DNA of 64,000 nt, from positions 496,001 through 560,000 of the forward strand of contig CAVPVQ010000022.1 in the NCBI GenBank assembly GCA_963709185.1. Direction: 5' to 3'. Position 1 is the stretch's first letter, and each line of letters begins with the position of its first letter. Positions 43,683 through 53,095 of the stretch are shown one piece after another. A model generated the notes under the pieces. The model saw nothing but the letters and a program-made list of their open reading frames with translations. It was not told the DNA's origin and ran no database searches. Source of the DNA: Roseiarcus sp963709185 (GTDB lineage Bacteria; Pseudomonadota; Alphaproteobacteria; Rhizobiales; Beijerinckiaceae). The translations under genes and the position numbers were made by a program.

Positions 43683-46600
43683 ATGACATCAACCGTCGCG
43701 AGAGGGTCAAGCGTCGCGTTGCCGGCGACGTCGGCGGGCGTCATTCTGATCGCCGGCGCCATCTGGGCTTCGCTGGGACCGCACGCGTGGATCGTCGCGG
43801 CGATTCTCGGCGCGGCCGGCCTGGCGGCGTGGCGCACCGCGCTGAGGGTCGATCCGTTCTCGCCGACGCAGGTCGCGTTGGACGCTGCGGCCTTCGCGAT
43901 TTTCGCCATCATGCGCAACGACGCGGCCGGCTTCTGGCAATTGGCGGGGCCGTGGAGCGATGTGCCGCATTTCAACGTCGCGGGCGCATCGATCGCCTAT
44001 GCGATCTATCTGACAGGCTCGCTCGCCGCGCTGTTGAGCCGGCGGCGCGGCCTGCGGACGATCGAGGCGCTGGGCCTCATCGCGATTCCGTTCCTGTTCA
44101 ATCTTGTCGTCACCCTCGGCGCCGACTGGCACATGCGCGAACTCGGCGCGCTGCTGAGCCCCGATGTTCCCCGCTCGTTTCAAGGCCAGGTGGCGGTCGG
44201 GCGCGCGGCGGTGCTGCTGTTCTGCGCCGAGGTCCTCGTGTTGGGCTATTCGGCGATCGGAACCGGACGGCCCGCGACGAACCCCAGGCTCCATGGGCTC
44301 GCGCTGATCGGCGCGATATTCGGCGCGCTGACGCCGCTGATCGCCAATCTCGCGCAAAGCGTGAGCCAGCCCATTCTGGCGATCGCCGTCAGCGCGATTC
44401 TCGCGGCGCTCGCGCAGGCCGGCCTGTGGAGCATCGTCTACGTCATGACCGGCCTGACGCTCGATCTGCTGAGCGGCAAGCCCCCGACCTTCGTCGGCGC
44501 CTATGGGCATTGGCGCACGGGACTGGTGAAGGGCGCGATCTACGGCGGCGTATTCATGTTCCTCGTGCTTGTCGTGGCGCTGCCGTTGCGCGAGCCGGTC
44601 TTCATCGCCTTCGTCAAGAGCAATGCGCTGGCGCTGGCCCCGCTCGCCGGCGCGCTGATCTTTCCGCTGATCCAGACGCTGGTCGGCAGCGCCGACGGCA
44701 CGCCGCCGTTCTTCGGCCGTCTGCGCAAGAGCTACCGCGACAAGCGCGCCTATGCGCGCGGGCTCGTCGCGGGGAGCGGCGCCGCCTGGGCTCTCGCCTC
44801 CGGCCTCAGCGAGGCGTCGGGCGCCGATCGGTTCGGCGCGCTGTTCCTCGTCGGGGCGCTCGCCTATGCCGGCGTCGACATTGTTTTCGACGCCGCGCGC
44901 ATCGTCTCTGGCGAGCGGCGCAAATTGCAGACCTGGCGGCTTTACGCGCTCGGCGTGCTGATCGGCGGGCTGGTGGCCGGGGCGCTCGGCTGGTATTTCG
45001 ACACCGCCCAGATCAATGTCGTGGTCGCCAAATTCTGGGCCTACGCCGACGTGAACTATCGGCTCACCGGCCGCGCGCTCGGCGACTATTCGGTCTATCC
45101 GCTGTTCAACAAATACGGCCAGATCAACCTCGGCGAAGTCGCCGGCGGGGTAAGGCTGTTTTACACCGAATCGCTCGCCGGGGTGATCAACTGGTCGATC
45201 GCCGCGCCGTTGTTCAGCATCAATTTCGCGCTGCTGTCGGCGTTGATGGAGCGCAGCCTGCGCCCGATCAAGGGGCTGGTCAGCGCGAACGGCCTCCAGG
45301 GTCTGTTCGAACAGGCGGTGCGCGTGATGCGCTGGGGCCTGTGGATGTCGCCGATCATCAATTCGTTCCTGCGCCAGTCGCCCGATCCGACCTGGTACAA
45401 CCAAGACGGTGCGGTGCGCAGCCTGGTCGCCATCGGCGCCGACATCGGGTTGCCGGGCCCCGATTTCCGTCTGTTCAGCCTGATGATGTTCATCGGCCTG
45501 CTGGCGTTCGACTGGCTGCGCGTGCTGATCTGGTTCGATCACATGGGCTTGCGCGTCGCGACGCTGGTCAACCTCACCTTCGTCGGCGGCGATCGCGCCG
45601 ATGAGGCGGCGGCGCGCCACGTCGGCTACAGCGCGCGCGCCCGCGTGATCCCGGACGGCGTGCGGCGCTTTGCGACCTGGGCGCCGCTGCTGATTCCCTT
45701 TTACATTCCGCGTGGGCCCGAATGGGACAAGGCGTGGACCGGCGCCGAGGCGTTGCGCAACGCCGGCGGACCGCTGCCGGGCGCGGTGCGAACGCTCGCC
45801 ATCGCCTATGGGATCGCCGGCGTCGCGATCGCGCTGGGCGCGCTCGTCTTCGTGAGCCGCGCGCGCGAAAAACTCGGCGCCGCAGGACCGCCGCTCGCCG
45901 GCGCGCCCGACGCGCTTGGCGACCTGCCTGGCACGTACACGTTCAACAATGGCGCGGTCGGCGTCGACCTCCTGCGCGACGGGCGCGGCGCGGCGTTCGT
46001 GCTGGGCGCCGAGCGCGACAGTTTCGCGATCGACCTGACCCGCCGCCCGCTCGATCCCCTGCAATCGCGCGGCCAGTTCTTCTACATCAGCGAGGAGGGC
46101 GCGGCGCCGTGGTCGATCGGCTACGAGCCGGCGCGCCGCGCCGGCGCCTACAGCGTCGCCCAGACCGACCGCAACAGTCTCGTGATCAGCAACGAGATCG
46201 GCTCGCTCGCCGCGTCGATGGAGATCGGCCCCGATCCCGAGGGCGCGGTCGTGACCTGGCGCATCCGCCTCGCCAATCAATCGGAGCGCGCGCGACGCCT
46301 GCGCCTCACCAGCTTCGCCGAAATCGCCGCGCATGAAACCGGCGCCTATGCGCGCGATCTCGACTTCGCCGGCATGCACGTCGAGACGTTTTTCATCGCG
46401 CAGCTCAACGCCATTTTCGCGCGCAACCGCCTGCTGCGCTCGCCGCGCGCCGGGCGCTATGAGATGGCGTTTTTCGCCGCGCGGGGGTTGGCGGCGGGCG
46501 TCCGGCTGGTCGGCTATGAGGATTCGCGAAGTCGCTTCATCGGCGAGGGCTCGCTCGCCGCGCCGACCGGACTCGGCGCCGGGCGATGGCGCAAGCCGCA

Positions 46601-49126
46601 CGATGAAGGCAAGCTGTGGACCTTCGATCCGGCCGCCAGCCTCACGCTGGAGGTCGAGCTTGAGGCCAACGGCGTCGCGGACATCGAATTCATCGCCGGG
46701 CGCGCCGACAACGAATTCGCCGCCGCCGATCTCGTCGCGCGACGGCTCGAACTGCGGCCGATCGCGCAACGCGATCTGGCGCACCGCGTCCACCACAGCC
46801 GCTCGGTCGAGCCGACCTTCGCGCTGGCGTCGCGCTGGCCGTTTTCGTTCTCGTCCGACGGCGCCGAACTGCGCATGACCCATCGCACGCCGCGCCCCTG
46901 GGCGCATGTGATGGCCAATGAGATGGGCGCCGGCGCGGTCGTCGCCAATGACGGTTCGGTCTATTCGTTTGTCGGAAACGCCCAGCAGAACGGCCTGACG
47001 CCGTTTCGCTTCGACAGCGTGACGACGCCGCAGCCCGGCCAGGTGGTCTATATCGGCGATCGCGAGACCGGCGAGGTCGACGCGCCGGGCTTTGCGCCGT
47101 TCCAGCGCGGCGACGCGCGACACGAGGCGACCTACGAGCCGGGAGTCGCGACGTTCAGCAAGCAGCGCGGCGATCTGGCGATCGACTATTGCGTGTTCGT
47201 GCCGCCCGATTTTCCCGGCGACGTGCAGGCTGCTCACGCTGCGCAATCTCGGCGCGAAGACCCTGCGGCTGCGCGTGACGCCGTTCTTCGACATCGTGCT
47301 CGGCGAGAACGCCAACGACACCGCCGGCAATCTCAAGACCGAGATCGTCGGCGACGTGATGCTGTTTGAAAATCCGCGCAATGATTTTCACCGCGGCGTC
47401 GCCTTCGTGGCGACCAGCCTCGCCGATCCCGTGAAGGAAACCGTGCGCACCCGCTTCTTCGGTGCGCCGGGGCGCAACATCACGTCGCCGGTCATGGTCG
47501 AGACCGGCGCGGCGGATGCGTCGCAACACGACGACGGGCGCCGGGTGGCGGCGTTCTCGCGCGACGTCGAGATCGCGGCGGGCGGTGAGATGAAGATCGC
47601 GATGGCGATCGGCGAGGCGACGGATCGCGCACTTGCGCTGAGCGTCGCCGGCGCGGCCGAGGTCGCCCGCGCCGAGGCGCAGCTCGTCGCGACGCGCGCG
47701 CATTGGGCGCGGCGGCTGGGCGGCGTGCGCGTGACCACCAACCGCCCCGACTTCGACCGCCTGGTGAACATCTGGCTGCCCTATCAGGTGATGGCCTCGC
47801 GTCTGTTCGGCCGCGTCGGCCCCAATCAGCGCGGCGGCGCGTTTGGTTATCGCGATCAGTTGCAGGACGTGCTGCCGCTGATCTTCATCGAGCCGCGGCT
47901 CGCGCGCGCGCAAATCCTGCTGCACGCCGGCCAGCAGTTCCTCGAAGGCGACGTGCTGAAATGGTGGCACCGCGCGCCGGACGGGCAGACCGGCATCGGT
48001 CAGCGCACCAGGGCGAGCGATCCCCATCTGTGGCTGCCCTATGTGCTCGCCCGCTATGTCGCGGCGACCGGCGACGTGGGCGCTGCTCGGCGAAAACGTC
48101 GCCTATCTCGAAGGGCCGGCGGTTCCCGAGGGCGAGGACACGATGGTGATCGCGCCGCGGCCGTCGCGCGAGAGCGGCGACGTCTACGAACACTGCCGCC
48201 GCGCGATTCTCTACACGCTGCGCCATCTCGGCGCCAACGGCCTGCCGCTGCTCGGCGCCGGCGACTGGAACGACGGCATCGACGCCTTGGGCCGGGAGGG
48301 CCGCGGGACCAGCGTGTGGATGGGCTTCTTTTTCTATGACGTGCTGGCGCATTTTGCGCCGCTGGCGCGCGCGCGGGGCGACGAAGCGTTCGCATCGCGC
48401 TGCGACGCGGCGCGCGCGGCGTTGCGGGACGCGCTCGAAGTCGGCTGGCGCGGGACCCATTACGCGCTCGACTTCGCCGATAGCGGCGAGGCGCTCGACA
48501 TGCCGAATGCGATGACCACCGGCTGGCCGGCGTGGTCGGGCGCGGTCGACGATGCGCGGGGGCTGGCGGCGATCGAGGGCGGCCTCAAGAGCATCGAGCG
48601 GAGCAATCGCATCGTGCTGCTTGAGGCGCCGTTCTTCGAGCATTCCACGCCCTATCCCGGCCGCATCGCCGACTATCCCCCCGGCGTGCGCGAGAACGGC
48701 GGGCAATACAGTCACGGCGCGTCATGGATCGTCGACGGCTTCGTGCGCCTGTCGGAACAGGCGCGTGCGTCTGGCGACGGACCGGCGGCCGCCGCGCTGA
48801 TCGCTCGCGCATTCACGATCTTCGAGAAAATCTCGCCGCTGAAAAAGACCGATCCCGACAATATCGCGCGCTACGGCCTCGCCCCCAATCAGCAACCCGC
48901 CGACATCTATGACGGCTACGGCCACGACGGGCGCGGCGGCTGGTCGTGGTACACCGGCTCGGCGGCGCGCATGCTCTCGGCCGCCTACGCGGTCCTCGGC
49001 GTGAAGATGATCGGCGGCGCGATCGTGGTGGCGCCGGAGCTGTTCGAGGCGAAGGGCGAATTGCAGGTGACCGCGCTGCGCGCCGGCGGGCGCGAATGGC
49101 GCCGCCCCGACGCTGACCCGGGTTGA
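43683..49126 (+). CDS. Membrane-anchored NdvB-like GH94 glucan phosphorylase-type protein, two +1 frameshifts
   Basis: With one base removed at 47228-47229 and one at 48078-48080 this is 1813 aa. Residues 1 to about 730 are a multi-helix membrane region (some 14 hydrophobic segments). Next is a beta-sandwich like that of cyclic beta-1,2-glucan synthase (YTFNNGAVGVDLL, TSFAEIAAHET). A C-terminal GH94 (alpha/alpha)6 barrel follows: GYRDQLQD near 1387, the acid-bearing GAGDWNDG near 1524, and YPPGVRENGGQYSHG near 1660. GH94 enzymes phosphorolyse or trim beta-glucans. The DxD GT84 synthase domain of true NdvB was not found. Confidence 0.75.
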
Positions 49127-49154
49127 ACGCGCGGTTCGTTGTTCGGCGAAGGGT

Positions 49155-50420
49155 TTAGGCGCGCATCGCCGTCTTGCGGGTCGCGAGCTTGGTCAGCCGC
49201 TCTGGATCAGGAATGCGCCACGCGCGGGCGAGCGCGAGCGTCTGGTCGAGCGGCGCTGGCCGGCCGAACAGATAGCCCTGCGCGAAGGCGCAGCCGAAGT
49301 CGGCGAGCAGCCGTTCCTCGTGGGCGTATTCGATGCCTTCGGCGACCACCGGCCGGTCGAGCTCCTCGGCGAGTCGCAGGATCATCTGGATGATCTTGCG
49401 GCTGGTCGGCTCCTGCGTCATCGAGCGCACGAAGCTGCGATCGATCTTGATCGTGGTGATCGGCAGCGCGCTCAGATAGCTCAGCGACGAGTATCGCGTG
49501 CCGAAGTCGTCGATCGCAATGTTCAGGCCGAGCTTGCGACAGGCCCGTAGCGCGGCGATCGCCCGCAGCGGCTCTTTCATCAACACGCTCTCGGTGATTT
49601 CGAGCATGATGCTGCTCGCCGCGACGCTGGCGCCTTCCAGCGCCTTGGCGACCGAGTCGACGAAGGTCGGACGCGCGAGGTCGTGACTGGAGATGTTGAC
49701 CGACATGAACAGCGGGTCGACCGCGCCGGAATTGCGCGCGCCCGCCGCCTCGATCGCCGGAAAGACCCGTCCGACCTGCGTCAGGGTCCACGCGGTCATC
49801 TCGACGATCAGGCCGCTCGCCTCGGCGATCGGGATGAACTCGCTCGGTTCGACGAGGCCGCGGGTCGGGTGGCGCCACCGCAGCAGCGCTTCGAAGCCGG
49901 CGAGACGACGCGTCGGCAAGCGGACGATCGGCTGGAAGAACAGCTCGAACTCGTCCCTGTGAAGCGCGCGCCGCAGTTCGCACTCGAGCGAAAGGGTGTT
50001 GAGCGCGGCCGTGAATTCATCATGCGACGCCGAGACGCCTTCCGGCGAGGCGCGCCCCGCCGCGGTGGCGTCGAGCATCGCCAGGGTCTCGCGATAGCGC
50101 TCGAGCACAACCCCGAGGCACATGCGCAGAATCGGATCTGTCTCGGCGACGCGATGGGCGATCTGTTCGGCGGTGACGACCAGCAGCTCGCAGTCCTCGA
50201 TGACGCGGACCGAGGCCGAGCGCGGACGATTGTCGATGATCGCCATTTCGCCGACGATCTCGCCGCGCCCGCGGGTCGCGAGAACGACGTCATGGCCCTC
50301 GCGCCCCAGGAATATTTCGAGGCGGCCGCTGTTGATCAGATAAGCGCAGGAGCCAACGTCGCCTTCGCCGAACAGCAGCGTGCCGGCGGAGACCGCAATC
50401 CGGTCGAGAGAGGCGTCCAT
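49155..50420 (-). CDS. Cyclic-nucleotide-binding EAL phosphodiesterase (copy 1)
   Basis: 421 aa, starting MDASLDRIAVSAGTLLFGEG, the same N terminus as its paralogue, so the start 48 bases upstream is rejected. Residues 10-95 form a cNMP-binding (CRP-type) barrel (GEIVGEMAIIDNRPRSAS cassette). Residues about 145-400 form an EAL domain with all expected catalytic residues: E177 (FEALLRW), N242, E274, D304-D305 (IDDFGT), K325, E361 and Q381. It should cleave c-di-GMP, with cNMP binding as the likely switch. It is cytoplasmic, with no membrane helix. Confidence 0.85.
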   Translation of the reverse strand: MDASLDRIAVSAGTLLFGEGDVGSCAYLINSGRLEIFLGREGHDVVLATRGRGEIVGEMAIIDNRPRSASVRVIEDCELLVVTAEQIAHRVAETDPILRMCLGVVLERYRETLAMLDATAAGRASPEGVSASHDEFTAALNTLSLECELRRALHRDEFELFFQPIVRLPTRRLAGFEALLRWRHPTRGLVEPSEFIPIAEASGLIVEMTAWTLTQVGRVFPAIEAAGARNSGAVDPLFMSVNISSHDLARPTFVDSVAKALEGASVAASSIMLEITESVLMKEPLRAIAALRACRKLGLNIAIDDFGTRYSSLSYLSALPITTIKIDRSFVRSMTQEPTSRKIIQMILRLAEELDRPVVAEGIEYAHEERLLADFGCAFAQGYLFGRPAPLDQTLALARAWRIPDPERLTKLATRKTAMRA

Positions 50421-50923
50421 GGAAGAGCAATACCTCTGTGCCGTGCGTAGGCGGTCCGACCATCGCACGGTGAAGGTTAAGCGAACCTTCCGCGGAAAGA
50501 TAAAGCAAATTAACGCGTGGAAATTCAGAAAGATTTCTCCGGCAAGGTTAACCTCAGACCGGAAGCGGTGTTTTGCGCGAAATGTCGGACGTCAGTGTCG
50601 ATCTTGCGCTAACGCCTCGTACGTATGCTTTGTTGTACACGCACAAACAGCCAATTCGCGAACTTACCGACATGACGTTAACTCTATAAAATGGCTTCAT
50701 CCGACTCCGACGCTGTCGATCACTTTATCGTTACACGCCGCTCACTGCATTTTCATCGGGCGATTCACGCGCGGTCGCTGGTCTTCGATACGCCGCCGCA
50801 GGCCGGACTATCGGAAACGCCTGTCGCGGGCGTCGCGGCCGTCGGTGCGGTGAGCCGCGCGAGGTTGCTCGCGCCGTCCGGTCGGGCGGCGAGACGATTT
50901 GCGGCGCGCGGCGGGGCGCGCGC
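50421..50923. promoter_or_regulatory. Upstream region of EAL copy 1, with inverted repeat
   Basis: 503 bases without a supported gene, AT-richer at 50480-50700. A perfect inverted repeat GAAGGTT/AACCTTC with a 5-base spacer lies at 50472-50490, 52 bases before the leftward EAL start. It is a possible operator. TCTATAAAAT at 50683-50692 could belong to a rightward promoter, but no gene follows. Confidence 0.35.
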
Positions 50924-51553
50924 TTATTGCTGGGCGAAGGTGATCGTCGCCACGGCGCGCTTGACGCGGTCGTCGGGCCATGCGGCGGCCTTGGCCGGGG
51001 CCTTCTTGGCGTAGACCATGGTGCCGCTGCCTTCCTTCAGATCGACGCTGCCGTGGGCGGTCTTCAGCCAGACCTCGCCTTTCAGGACCAGCACGCCGAA
51101 GCCGCCATCGATCCGGCCGCCCCAGACGGTGGTGCCGCGAACGCCCAGCGTGCCGACCGGGGTCCTGATCGAGACATTGCCGCCGGTCGGGCCCTCGATC
51201 TTGCCGCCGACGAACAGGAAGGCGCCCTGGGTCGCGCTGAGCACCAGCTTGTTGCCCTGTTCGCCGGGACGGTAGACGAATTCGTCGACGGTGAGCTTGC
51301 CGTTCTGGCCCAGCGTCAGCACGGTTCCGTCATCGAGCTTGGCCTCGAGCCGGGCGCCGGCGCCGGTGCGCATGCGATCGCGAAAATACACCGGTCCGGC
51401 GGCCGCCAGATCGCGGATCGCGCCCGCCTGCGTCGCCGTCGCCTGTTCCTGAACCTTGTCGACGGTCCCGACCGGAACCGGCGCGGCGGCGGCGGCGTGG
51501 CTGAGGCAGGCGGCGACGGCGGTCGCCAGGATTGGGGGGAGGACTGACTTCAT
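50924..51553 (-). CDS. Secreted FecR-domain protein
   Basis: 209 aa with a signal peptide (residues 1-22, SHAAAAAP). A FecR domain occupies about residues 50-190 (RMRTGAGARLEAKLDDGTVL, VSIRTPVGTLGVRGTTVWGG, GVLVLKGEVWLKT). The N-terminal helical domain of TonB-linked FecR is missing, so this is the free-standing periplasmic FecR fold often found near CHASE2 cyclases. It lies 33 bases downstream of EAL copy 2, probably in one transcript. Confidence 0.82.
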   Translation of the reverse strand: MKSVLPPILATAVAACLSHAAAAAPVPVGTVDKVQEQATATQAGAIRDLAAAGPVYFRDRMRTGAGARLEAKLDDGTVLTLGQNGKLTVDEFVYRPGEQGNKLVLSATQGAFLFVGGKIEGPTGGNVSIRTPVGTLGVRGTTVWGGRIDGGFGVLVLKGEVWLKTAHGSVDLKEGSGTMVYAKKAPAKAAAWPDDRVKRAVATITFAQQ

Positions 51554-51586
51554 CGCTATCTCCTGTTTCTCTGCGTCGTGACAAAC

Positions 51587-52853
51587 TCAGCCGAGCGCCC
51601 TGGTCCTGGCGGGCGCGGCTTCGGGCGAAGGCGATTCGCGGAGCGAACGCCAGGCGCGGGTGAGGGCGAGCGTCTGGTCGAGCGCCAGGGGCTTGCCGAA
51701 CAGGTAGCCCTGGCCGAAGGCGCAGCCGAGATCAGCCAGCAGCCGCGCCTCGGGCGGCCTTTCGACGCCTTCGGCGACCACGGGTATGTCGAGCTCTTCG
51801 GCGAGCCGAAGGATCATGTGGATGATCTTGCGACTCGCCGGCGCCTCCAGCATCGAGCGCACGAAGCTCCGATCGATCTTGATCGTGTTGATCGGCAGGG
51901 TGCTGAGATAGCTCAGCGACGAATAGCCCGTACCGAAATCGTCGATGGCGATCGTCAGGCCCAGCCGGCGGCAGGCGTCGAGAGCGGCGACCGCCTTGGC
52001 CGGGTCGCTCATCAGCACGCTTTCGGTCACTTCGAGCTTGATGCTGGCGCCGCCGATTCCGGACTTCTCCAGCATCGTCGCCACCGAGTTCGACGAACGA
52101 GGCGCGCAAGAGATCGTCGCCGGAGATATTGACGGACATGAAAAGCGGTTCGACCGCGCCGACATTGCGCAGCGCCGCCGTCATCAGAGGCGGAAACGTG
52201 CGGCCGACCTCATCGAGGCACCAGTCGGTGATATCGACAAGCAGTCCGCTCGCTTCGGCGATCGGAACGAAGTCGTCCGGCGCGATCAGCCCGCGCGTCG
52301 GATGACGCCAGCGCAGCAACGCCTCGAAGCCGGCGAGGCGCTGCGTCGCGAGGCGGACGACCGGCTGGAAGAACAGTTCGAACTCGCCTTTCTGAAGCGC
52401 GCGTCGGAGCTCGCTCTCCAGCGAGAGGGCGCCGAGCGCGCCTGCGAATCCATCGAGTGACAACGAGGGTTCGGCTCGCCGAAATCGCGGCCGGTCGGCC
52501 TGATCGATCATCGCGACCGTTTCCCGGTATTTCGCGATCACCATGCCGAGGCACATGCGCAAAATCGGGTCGGTGCGCGCGACGCGATGGGCGATCTGTT
52601 CGGCCGTCACGATGACGAGCTCGCAATCGGCGGTGATGCGCGCCGAGGCGGAGCGCGGCAGACTGTCGATGATCGCCATCTCGCCGACGAGTTCGCCCGG
52701 ACCCCTGACAGCGAGGACCACCTCGCGACCCTCGCGGACCAGATAGATTTCGATGCGGCCGCTGTCGATCAGATAGGCGCACGAGCCGGAATCGCCCTCG
52801 GCGAAGAGCAGGGTCCCCGCGGGCAGCGCAATCCGGTCGAGCGAAGCGTCCAT
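51587..52853 (-). CDS. Cyclic-nucleotide-binding EAL phosphodiesterase (copy 2), one +1 frameshift
   Basis: 421 aa after removing one T at 52089-52090 (GAGTCGAC read as GAGTTCGAC on the + strand). It then reads LLRASFVDSVATMLEKSG. Architecture is the same as copy 1: cNMP barrel (GELVGEMAIIDSLPRSAS), then EAL with FEALLRWRHP, LEVTESVLMS, IDDFGTGYSSLSYL, IKIDRSF, AEGVE and QGYLFGKP, so predicted active. The two copies are full-length paralogues of equal length. It is divergent from the cyclase gene with 242 bases between starts. Confidence 0.85.
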
Positions 52854-53095
52854 GGGCTCCGGAAAATCTCCGAGAGGAGCGTGAGCGAAGACCCATATCA
52901 TAGGAAATACTTAGGAATCCTTGCCGGATACGTTACGGGAGACGGGCGTCGGGGGTTTCGCCCCATTCCGCCCACAGGGTTAATCGAACGCCAACAAACC
53001 CGGCGCCGCATCGAAGCGCGGCGTTTACCCGCCGCCCACCATTTGAGCGCTAGTCTCCGCCTGCCGCCTCGCGATGCGGACGGGGGTGTGACCCG

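Noticed and set aside
50691..51014. Rightward 107-codon ORF over the EAL/FecR gap
   Set aside because: It overlaps the 3' end of fecR antisense, has no ribosome site, and its product is low-complexity Ala/Arg.
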